A DNA stretch of 5,435 bases from Nitrospirota bacterium. Its GTDB lineage: Bacteria; Nitrospirota; CAKKRA01; 9FT-COMBO-42-15. The notes under the pieces are model-generated. The model was not told where the DNA came from, did not search any database, and saw nothing but the letters and a program-made list of their open reading frames with translations. The stretch spans positions 1 to 5,435 of the forward strand of contig JACPZJ010000151.1 of assembly GCA_016195585.1 (NCBI GenBank), given 5' to 3'. Numbering within the stretch: the first letter of the stretch is position 1; every line of letters starts with the position of its first letter. The position numbers and the translations under genes were made by a program. Below, piece by piece: positions 1-4,787 of the stretch.

Positions 1-761
1 AGGATAACAGAAAGGAATTTCTGGAGTCAAGGATAAGAAAAAGGCTGAAGGCAAAAAATATCAGAAGCGTGTATCAGTACTATAAATACATAAGTGATAA
101 TGGTGAAGGAAAAAAGGAACTGCTTATCCTTCTTGATGCCATCACAATAGGCGAGACATCCTTTTTTAGGAACAGGCCGCAATTTGATTTTTTCAGGGAC
201 AAGGTTATGCCGGAGATAATAGAAGGAAAGAGAAAGGCAGACAGCAGGACTATTAAGATATGGAGCGCCGGATGCTCAACAGGCGAGGAGGTCTATACAA
301 TAGCAATGGAGTCTCTGGAGGCAATGGAGAGATACGGTAATTTAATGTCTTATCCGCTTACGATAATAGGCTCTGATATATCCCTTTCAGCCTTAAATAC
401 TGCAAAGGATGGAATCTATTCTAAAGAAAGGGTTGAAGGCGTGGAAGAAAAATATCTTAGAAAATATTTTAATATTGACGGCGGAAGCTGCGCTGTCTCA
501 GGGCATATAAGGCAGTGCACGATCTTTGACTTTCATAATCTCAAGAATGAGAACGGCCTAAGGGATCTGGATGCAATATTCTGCAGGAATGTGATGATAT
601 ATTTTGACTCTGAGGAGCAGAAGAGGCTGATTGATAAGTTTTATAATTCCATAAGGCCCGGAGGTTATCTGTTTATCGGACATTCAGAGACGCTTCAGGG
701 GGTGGATGACAGGTTCAAATTTACATATTTTAATAAGGGAACTGCATATAAACGAATATAG
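1..761 (+). CDS. cheR: Chemotaxis protein methyltransferase CheR (5'-partial)
   Basis: CheR transfers methyl groups from S-adenosylmethionine to glutamates in the cytoplasmic domain of chemoreceptors, resetting sensitivity. The frame is open from the window edge (first full codon at 3). The 22 codons before the GTG at 69 encode DNRKEFLESRIRKRLKAKNI, which matches the basic receptor-binding helices of the CheR N-terminal domain. The GTG is therefore an internal codon, and I estimate that about 25-35 residues lie upstream of the window. Visible motifs are TSFFRN (about 156-173), the SAM-binding WSAGCSTGEE (261-290), the acidic GSDIS strand (369-383), FCRNVMIYF (579-605) and a C-terminal RPGGYLFIGHSETL. 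The stop is TAG at 759-761, 8 nt before cheA, as expected in one operon. The family call is secure. Only the N-terminus is missing, and I see no frameshift. Confidence 0.95.
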   Translation, partial: DNRKEFLESRIRKRLKAKNIRSVYQYYKYISDNGEGKKELLILLDAITIGETSFFRNRPQFDFFRDKVMPEIIEGKRKADSRTIKIWSAGCSTGEEVYTIAMESLEAMERYGNLMSYPLTIIGSDISLSALNTAKDGIYSKERVEGVEEKYLRKYFNIDGGSCAVSGHIRQCTIFDFHNLKNENGLRDLDAIFCRNVMIYFDSEEQKRLIDKFYNSIRPGGYLFIGHSETLQGVDDRFKFTYFNKGTAYKRI

Positions 762-769
762 GGCATGAC

Positions 770-2941
770 ATGGAAGACTACCTTTCAAACCTTTCAGATA
801 AAGAGCTTGAGATGCTGAGGACATCCTTTTTTTCCAATGCCTTTGATGTCCTTGAACAGCTTGGGAGCGAGATACTCAGGATTGAAAATGACCCGGAGGA
901 CATGGAGTCTCTAAAAAATATCCAGCGTTATGTTCATACATTAAAAGGGGACTCGGCCTCTATGGGATTTGCCAGCCTTTCAGAGGCTGCCCACAGGCTT
1001 GAAGATATCCTCCACATGCTAAGGGAAAAGAGGCTCTGTATGGACAGGAGCCTTGGAGATCTCCTTCTCTCCTTTGTAGACACTGCCACCCAGATATTAA
1101 CAGACGATAAAGAAAAAAAATGGAGCGGCGTAGACACACGGGGGGTGATAGAAAAGATTGATAACTATCTGCAGGCAGGGCAGGCAGGCAAAAATAAAGT
1201 AAATAAGGATAATAAGGAATCCGCCTGTCAGTTGACAGAATACCAGCAGCTTCAGGCCGCACAGGCATTGAAAGACGGCCATTTAGTATATGAGATTGAG
1301 GTAAGCTTTGATCCCCAGTGCAGGCAAAGGGAGGTCGGCGCCTTTATGATAAAGACGCAGTTGTCAGATCTCGGCGAGGCCTTATGCTGGGCGCCGGATA
1401 TTGAAGGCGCAGAGATAGAGAATGCAGATGCAGTAAAAACCATATTGATTACAAAATCAGAGGCAGAGGCTGTTAGAAATGCATGCAGGATTGCAGGCAT
1501 AACCTCGGATGTCAAACTAAGCAATCTTCCTTTACCCCCCCTTAATTCCCCAACCCATCTATCTTCCCCCTTCCGTCACGATTCAACACTGCGAGTAGAT
1601 GCTAAAAGGGTTGATGAGATAATGAATCTTGTAGGGGAGCTGATAATCGGAAGGTCAATGATTGCACAGTCTGTCTATGAATTAAGGGAAAGGCTCGGGA
1701 AGGATGAGGCTGTAGCCAATCTGCAAAACATTGACTCACTATTTGAACGATCCCTGTCTGAGCTTCAAAAGGGTGTGATGAAGATAAGGATGGTGCCTAT
1801 TGACCATGTCTTCAGAAGATTTATAAGGGTTGTGAGAGACCTGTCAGCAGAAAAGGGAAAGGAGATAAGGCTTGAGATATCCGGCGCTGAGACAGAGCTT
1901 GATAAAGGGATAATTGATGTGATTGGGGAGCCGTTGATTCATATAATAAGAAACTGCATTGACCACGGGATTGAGAAAAAAGAGGATAGGGAGAAAAAGG
2001 GCAAGGATAAATGCGGTGTGATAAGGATCAATTCCTATCACGAAGGCGGGCAGATAATTGTAGAGATTGAGGATGACGGGAAGGGGATTGATACAGAGAG
2101 GGTGAAGGAAAAGGCAATTGAAAATGGGATAATAGGCAGGGAGGATGCAGACAGCATGAACGATGAGGATGCCATTGACCTGATATTTCACTCAGGCCTT
2201 TCAACAGCAGCAGAGGTGACAGAGACATCCGGCAGGGGGATAGGCATGGATGCAGTGAGGAATACAGTGGAGGAGTTGAAGGGGCTTATTCAGGTAAGGT
2301 CTGTCCCTGATAAGGGCGCAAGGTTTACAATCAGGCTACCCCTTACCCTTGCGATTATTCAGGGCATGGTATTCTCAAGCGAAGGCAAGAGCTTTGCCTT
2401 TCCTTTGTCATCCATACTTGAGATAAGAAGGGTATATAAGGATGAGATTGATACAATAAATGGGATAGAATCCCTGAAATGGCGTGAGAGGATAATATCG
2501 CTGATAAGGCTCAGTGAGGTCATAGGAAACCCCTCACCCTATCCCTCTCCCCACAGGGGAGAGGGGATTCAGGTTTGTGCCTCTCCCACAAGGGGAGAGG
2601 GAAGCTTGTTTTCTGTCTTCCCTCCCTTGACAGAAGGGAATAACTCCTCCATTCCCCCTCCCTTGACGGGAGGGGGTGAGGGGGAGGGTGATAAGAACAA
2701 ATCCTTTGCCCTTATAATCGGCCTTGCTGAAAGGAGGCTCGGCATCCTTGTGGACAGGCTGACTGGAAAGAGGGAGCTTGTGATAAAGGCGATAGACAAT
2801 GGCAGCGACATGATATCCGGCGCCTCCATACTTGGCGACGGTTCAATTGTTCTTATACTTGATACGGCATCCATTATAAAGAGGGCAATGATGCCAGCAG
2901 TAGGGGCGAATCTTGTATTCGCCCCATTGAGGTCTATTTAA
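770..2941 (+). CDS. cheA: Chemotaxis histidine kinase CheA with repeat-derived insert in the CheW-like domain
   Basis: CheA is the receptor-coupled kinase that autophosphorylates and passes phosphate to CheY and CheB. The domains are in canonical order. P1 Hpt (about 1-130) has the phosphorylated histidine at His56 in VHTLKGDSAS. A P2-like CheY/CheB-binding domain spans about 170-250, and P3 dimerisation about 273-345 (VDEIMNLVGELIIGRS). The P4 ATPase covers about 350-525, with N box RNCIDHG (394-400), G1 DDGKGI (435-440), F box LIFHSGLSTA (471-480) and G2 SGRGIGMD (487-494). The P5 CheW-like domain covers about 526-705. At 723 aa it is longer than E. coli CheA (654 aa). Residues 587-644 are a low-complexity Pro/Gly/Ser insert encoded by palindromic repeats, and the last residues (712-719) come from a second palindrome. 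The ATG at 770 is preceded by a weak AGGG at 760-763, and the Hpt helix begins directly after it. The catalytic boxes look intact; how well the altered P5 couples to receptors is unknown. Confidence 0.96.
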   Translation: MEDYLSNLSDKELEMLRTSFFSNAFDVLEQLGSEILRIENDPEDMESLKNIQRYVHTLKGDSASMGFASLSEAAHRLEDILHMLREKRLCMDRSLGDLLLSFVDTATQILTDDKEKKWSGVDTRGVIEKIDNYLQAGQAGKNKVNKDNKESACQLTEYQQLQAAQALKDGHLVYEIEVSFDPQCRQREVGAFMIKTQLSDLGEALCWAPDIEGAEIENADAVKTILITKSEAEAVRNACRIAGITSDVKLSNLPLPPLNSPTHLSSPFRHDSTLRVDAKRVDEIMNLVGELIIGRSMIAQSVYELRERLGKDEAVANLQNIDSLFERSLSELQKGVMKIRMVPIDHVFRRFIRVVRDLSAEKGKEIRLEISGAETELDKGIIDVIGEPLIHIIRNCIDHGIEKKEDREKKGKDKCGVIRINSYHEGGQIIVEIEDDGKGIDTERVKEKAIENGIIGREDADSMNDEDAIDLIFHSGLSTAAEVTETSGRGIGMDAVRNTVEELKGLIQVRSVPDKGARFTIRLPLTLAIIQGMVFSSEGKSFAFPLSSILEIRRVYKDEIDTINGIESLKWRERIISLIRLSEVIGNPSPYPSPHRGEGIQVCASPTRGEGSLFSVFPPLTEGNNSSIPPPLTGGGEGEGDKNKSFALIIGLAERRLGILVDRLTGKRELVIKAIDNGSDMISGASILGDGSIVLILDTASIIKRAMMPAVGANLVFAPLRSI
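1535..1551. repeat. Possible degenerate copy of the CCCCCTTAATCCCCC repeat in the P2-P3 linker of cheA
   Basis: Seven C, TTAATT and four C lie in the linker between P2 and P3 of CheA (around residues 253-262, LPLPPLNSPT). The reverse complement of 3005-3019 in the cheA-cheB gap is CCCCCTTAATCCCCC, which differs by one extra T and by the length of the C runs. This linker is normally unconstrained, so it could be an old, decayed insertion of the same repeat. The match is short and low in complexity, so chance is a real alternative. Confidence 0.3.
2530..2683. repeat. Compound palindromic repeat block inserted in frame in cheA
   Basis: Four hairpin units follow one another: CCCTCTCCCC (2543-2552) with GGGGAGAGGG (2556-2565), loop ACA; CCTCTCCC (2580-2587) with GGGAGAGG (2593-2600); TCCCTT (2623-2628) with AAGGGA (2634-2639), loop GACAG; and CCCCCTCCC (2654-2662) with GGGAGGGGG (2668-2676), loop TTGAC. 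All four are bracketed by a perfect 10-bp inverted pair, CCCCTCACCC (2530-2539) and GGGTGAGGGG (2674-2683). The block is read through in frame as about 58 residues, including NPSPYPSPHRGEG, ASPTRGEG and IPPPLTGGGEGEG. It falls between LIRLSEVIG and SFALIIG of the CheW-like domain, where E. coli CheA has only a loop of about ten residues. No U-tract follows any hairpin, so these are not intrinsic terminators. Confidence 0.9.
2903..2925. repeat. 9-bp perfect inverted repeat forming the C-terminal codons of cheA
   Basis: GGGGCGAAT (2903-2911) and ATTCGCCCC (2917-2925) flank a CTTGT loop. The palindrome encodes residues 712-719 (GANLVFAP) of CheA, beyond where the CheW-like fold normally ends (ILDTASIIKRA). 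It is of a different type from the CCCTCTCCCC hairpins. No run of T follows directly, so a terminator role is unlikely. Confidence 0.85.
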
Positions 2942-2956
2942 ATAAATCTCCCCTAT

Positions 2957-2977
2957 CCCCTCTTTTCCAAAGAGGGG
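2957..2977. repeat. Hairpin repeat 1 in the cheA-cheB gap
   Basis: CCCCTCTTT (2957-2965) pairs perfectly with AAAGAGGGG (2969-2977) around a TCC loop. It begins 16 nt after the cheA stop. The arms resemble the pyrimidine/purine hairpins inside cheA but are richer in T/A near the tip. The next bases are GATAAAGG rather than a T-run, which argues against a rho-independent terminator. Confidence 0.8.
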
Positions 2978-2989
2978 GATAAAGGAATT

Positions 2990-3010
2990 TCCCCCTTTGA
3001 AAAAGGGGGA
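2990..3010. repeat. Hairpin repeat 2 in the cheA-cheB gap
   Basis: TCCCCCTTT (2990-2998) pairs with AAAGGGGGA (3002-3010) around a GAA loop. It is followed by TTAAGGGGGATTTT, the tail of a repeat type that recurs at 3012-3069. A short TTTT at 3021-3024 lies 10 nt after the stem, which is too far for a standard terminator. It may act as a weak attenuator or only as an inserted repeat. Confidence 0.75.
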
Positions 3011-3011
3011 T

Positions 3012-3069
3012 TAAGGGGGATTTTAAAAATTACAGGATGATAAGGGGGATTTTAAAAATTACAGGATGA
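3012..3069 (+). repeat. Perfect tandem duplication of a 29-bp unit
   Basis: The 29-bp unit at 3012-3040 is repeated exactly at 3041-3069. Each copy starts TAAGGGGGATTTT and ends ATTACAGGATGA. The first copy runs on from hairpin 2, so the duplication looks like recent slippage or unequal recombination at the edge of that repeat. It pushes cheB further from cheA but ends 16 nt before the cheB start codon, outside its ribosome binding site. Confidence 0.93.
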
Positions 3070-3071
3070 AT

Positions 3072-3077
3072 AAAGGA
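3072..3077 (+). promoter_or_regulatory. Ribosome binding site of cheB
   Basis: AAAGGA lies 8 nt before the ATG at 3086. It is part of a 12-bp segment, ATAAAGGAATTT (3070-3081), that is also found at 2979-2990 between the two hairpins. The cheB ribosome binding site therefore appears to share sequence with the repeat cassette. Confidence 0.7.
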
Positions 3078-3085
3078 ATTTTTTA

Positions 3086-4195
3086 ATGAATGGCAAAAAA
3101 ATAAGGGTGTTAGTGGTAGATGATTCTGCTTTGATGAGAAAGATGATACCCCTGATCCTTAAAATGGACAAGGACATTGAGGTTGTGGGGACTGCTATGG
3201 ACGGCCTCTTTGCTTTAAAAAAGATACCCGAATTAAGGCCTGACATAATAACCCTTGATGTGGATATGCCGAGGATGGACGGGCTTACTGCGCTCTCGCA
3301 TATTGTAAAGGAATATAACATACCAGTGCTATTAATAAGCTCGCTGACACATAAGGGCGCCTCAACGACACTAAAGGGACTTGAATTAGGGGCAGTTGAC
3401 TTTGTTGCAAAACCAAAGGAGGCCATCTCTCTTCATATAATGGATATTGCCGATGAAATACTCACAAAGATAAGGGCGATTGCAAGGACCTCCACAAAAA
3501 AACTGAGGCCATTAAGGCCTGTGCCAAAACCTGAGCCAAAGAGGCCCATCACCCTGTTTAAGACTACGGACAGGATTGTTGCCATTGGCATATCAACAGG
3601 AGGGCCGAATGCCCTGAGTTATATGCTGCCGCAGATACCAAAGGGATTTCCGGCAGGCATAGTAATAGTGCAGCACATGCCCGAGGGCTTTACAGAACTC
3701 TTTGCTGCAAGGCTCAATCAGATATGCCAGATAGAGGTCAAGGAGGCAAGGGACGGTGATATGATACTGCCGGGGAGGGCGCTGATTGCACGGGGCGATA
3801 ACCATCTGAAGGTAAGGAGGATGCCGCTTGGCGCGGTTGCTGTATTGAGCAAAAGCGAGCCTGTATCAGGGCACAGGCCGTCTGCAGATATTCTTTTTGA
3901 TTCTGTTGCCGCTGAGTATGGCTCAAATTCTATCGGCATAATAATGACAGGCATGGGAAGCGATGGCGCAGAGGGCATAGGGAGGATAAAGGCGGCAGGC
4001 GGAACCACGATTGCGCAGGATGAGGAAAGCTCGGTGGTGTTTGGGATGCCGAGGGCGGCGATTGAGAGGGGATACATTGACTGGATTGCCTCTCTTGAAG
4101 AGATATCAGGTCTGATTACAAATGCCTCTGGTTTACCAAGCCAGTTCCCTATTAAAGAAGAAAAGGAGGTTTTATATGGAGCAGGAAGCGGTTAG
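3086..4195 (+). CDS. cheB: Chemotaxis response regulator protein-glutamate methylesterase/deamidase CheB
   Basis: CheB removes methyl groups from receptor glutamyl esters and deamidates receptor glutamines. Phosphorylation by CheA activates it, giving negative feedback opposite CheR. The receiver domain (about 1-125) has the acidic pair Asp12/Asp13, phosphoacceptor Asp58 in TLDVDMPRMDG, Ser85 in LLISSLTHKG and Lys109 in AKPKE. A linker rich in Pro, Lys and Arg (about 136-158, RPLRPVPKPEPKRP) joins it to the esterase domain (about 162-345). That domain keeps the expected Ser/His/Asp triad: Ser170 in GISTGGP, His197 in VQHMPEG and Asp293 in MTGMGSDGAEG. Its 369 aa are close to the usual length of about 350. 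The start at 3086 has AAAGGA 8 nt upstream and places the first receiver strand at residues 6-11. The last 20 nt overlap cheY. The gene looks intact. Confidence 0.96.
   Translation: MNGKKIRVLVVDDSALMRKMIPLILKMDKDIEVVGTAMDGLFALKKIPELRPDIITLDVDMPRMDGLTALSHIVKEYNIPVLLISSLTHKGASTTLKGLELGAVDFVAKPKEAISLHIMDIADEILTKIRAIARTSTKKLRPLRPVPKPEPKRPITLFKTTDRIVAIGISTGGPNALSYMLPQIPKGFPAGIVIVQHMPEGFTELFAARLNQICQIEVKEARDGDMILPGRALIARGDNHLKVRRMPLGAVAVLSKSEPVSGHRPSADILFDSVAAEYGSNSIGIIMTGMGSDGAEGIGRIKAAGGTTIAQDEESSVVFGMPRAAIERGYIDWIASLEEISGLITNASGLPSQFPIKEEKEVLYGAGSG
4162..4169 (+). promoter_or_regulatory. Strong Shine-Dalgarno that fixes the cheY start
   Basis: AAAGGAGG sits inside the 3' end of cheB, 6 nt before the ATG at 4176. 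The upstream in-frame ATG at 4122 has no comparable site, so 4176 is the start. Ribosomes finishing cheB at 4195 pass over this site, so the two genes may be translationally coupled. Confidence 0.88.
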
Positions 4196-4592
4196 TCAAA
4201 TAAGAAAAAAGGATTCCACACCTTACAGATTCCTCCTTGTGGATGATTCAGAGTTTGCAAGAAAAAACATTGCGAGGGTAGTATCCATGCTCGGCGGTTT
4301 AATAGCAGGCGAGGCATCAACAGGCAGGGAGGCAGTGGTAAAATATCAGGAGATAAGGCCTGATATAGTCCTTATGGACATATCAATGCCTGAGATGGAG
4401 GGTGTAGATGCGGTAGGCGAGATAATAAGAGAGGACCAGAAGGCAACAATCATAATGGTCAGCTCCCTCGGTCATAAGGACCTTGTAAAAAAGGCAATTG
4501 CAGCAGGCGCAAAACACTTTATAACAAAGCCTGTTCAAATAGAATATGCTGCAAAAATAGTAAAGGCTGTGCTTGAAGGATGCGGCGGATAA
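4176..4592 (+). CDS. cheY: Chemotaxis response regulator CheY (single receiver domain)
   Basis: This is a 138-aa stand-alone receiver that takes phosphate from CheA and carries the signal to the motor or another output. The residues expected for a receiver are present: acidic pair Asp23/Asp24 (LLVDDSEFAR), phosphoacceptor Asp68 (VLMDISMPEMEG), Ser96 (MVSSLGHKD) as the switch Ser/Thr, and Lys118 (FITKPV). The usual MDG after the phosphoacceptor is MEG, a common variant. About 15 residues (MEQEAVSQIRKKDST) precede the first strand, a little longer than E. coli CheY. I chose the ATG at 4176 because of the AAAGGAGG 6 nt upstream; starting at 4122 would add 18 residues with no family match. It overlaps cheB by 20 nt. 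With no DNA-binding or enzymatic domain, and with cheA and cheX beside it, CheY is the best name, though the true output partner cannot be seen. Confidence 0.9.
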   Translation: MEQEAVSQIRKKDSTPYRFLLVDDSEFARKNIARVVSMLGGLIAGEASTGREAVVKYQEIRPDIVLMDISMPEMEGVDAVGEIIREDQKATIIMVSSLGHKDLVKKAIAAGAKHFITKPVQIEYAAKIVKAVLEGCGG

Positions 4593-4613
4593 ACCAAACA
4601 ACAATACAACAAT

Positions 4614-4775
4614 TCTGTTGCAACGAGAAAGGTGCAGATGCAAGGCGGAGCAAGGGCTCGCACCGCAGAACCCCCACCCTCCCCTCCCCCTTACTAAGGG
4701 GGAGGGTTAGGGAGGGGGTGAGGATGCGAGGCCGAAGTGACAACGCAGCAGATGCGCTTTTATCGTTGCAACAGA
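4614..4775. mobile_element. MITE-like element with 13-bp terminal inverted repeats, carrying a nested palindrome
   Basis: TCTGTTGCAACGA (4614-4626) is the exact reverse complement of TCGTTGCAACAGA (4763-4775), and the pairing continues imperfectly inward (next bases GAAA and TAAA). The ends share the 8-bp palindrome GTTGCAAC. Just inside the left end is GATGCAAGGC (4637-4646), echoed in the same direction by GATGCGAGGC (4723-4732). These flank the inner G/C-rich palindrome as if that had inserted later with a short duplication. The element is non-coding, too small for a transposase, and nearly fills the 195-nt cheY-cheX gap. No clear target-site duplication is seen outside the terminal repeats. 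It could be a MITE, or a REP/BIME-like palindromic repeat. Confidence 0.7.
4682..4706. repeat. Inner hairpin of the nested element
   Basis: CCCTCCCCCTTA (4682-4693) and TAAGGGGGAGGG (4695-4706) are perfect 12-bp arms around a single C; a real hairpin would have a loop of about 7 nt. Further out, a C-rich stretch (4671-4681) faces a G-rich one (4710-4723). The exact 14-mer GGGAGGGGGTGAGG at 4710-4723 also occurs at 2668-2681 in the cheA insert, tying the two sites to one repeat family. Confidence 0.85.
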
Positions 4776-4776
4776 C

Positions 4777-4783
4777 GGAGGAG
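4777..4783 (+). promoter_or_regulatory. Shine-Dalgarno that fixes the cheX start
   Basis: GGAGGAG (4777-4783) lies a few nt before the ATG at 4788, with the GGAGG core 6 nt away. It begins 2 nt after the right terminal repeat of the preceding element, so the insertion spared the ribosome binding site. It supports 4788 over the in-frame ATG at 4737, which lies inside the repeat. Confidence 0.87.
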
Positions 4784-4787
4784 TAAG

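Noticed and set aside
69..71. GTG at 69 as the cheR start
   Set aside because: The frame is open to the window edge and the upstream codons encode recognisable CheR N-terminal sequence, so the gene is truncated by the window rather than starting here.
1171..1189. GCAGG/CAGG short tandem run in the P1-P2 linker of cheA
   Set aside because: It is a short, low-complexity run in a flexible linker, in frame and too brief to call a separate element.
2627..2632. TTGACA inside the cheA insert as a sigma-70 -35 box
   Set aside because: It is part of the hairpin loop sequence, and no TATAAT-like -10 follows at 16-18 nt.
2569..2874. Reverse-strand open frames opposite cheA, cheB and cheX
   Set aside because: They are shadows of strongly supported + strand genes; the one at 2569-2874 is open partly because the palindromic arms contain few stop codons on either strand.
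2957..3024. Rho-independent terminator after cheA
   Set aside because: The stems are strong, but neither is followed directly by a T-run; the TTTT at 3021-3024 is too far away, and cheB-cheX plainly belong to the same functional unit.
2530..3069. CRISPR array
   Set aside because: The units are palindromes of differing sequence and irregular spacing, and the one exact repeat pair is directly adjacent with no spacer.
3066..3086. Six-codon open frame (MNKGIF) ending in TAATG at the cheB start, as a leader peptide
   Set aside because: The overlap is neat, but there is no clear ribosome binding site, it starts inside the tandem repeat, and such short frames arise readily by chance.
4122..4175. 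Longer cheY starting at the ATG at 4122
   Set aside because: The 18 extra residues are read from cheB codons in another frame, have no receiver-domain match, and lack a ribosome binding site as good as the AAAGGAGG before 4176.
4580..4786. Open frame of 68 codons across the cheY-cheX gap
   Set aside because: It is made of repeat sequence, overlaps the cheY end, and has no protein-like composition or ribosome binding site.
4737..4787. Longer cheX starting at the ATG at 4737
   Set aside because: The 17 extra residues (MTTQQMRFYRCNRRRSK) are translated from the right arm of the palindromic element, and GGAGGAG marks 4788 as the start.
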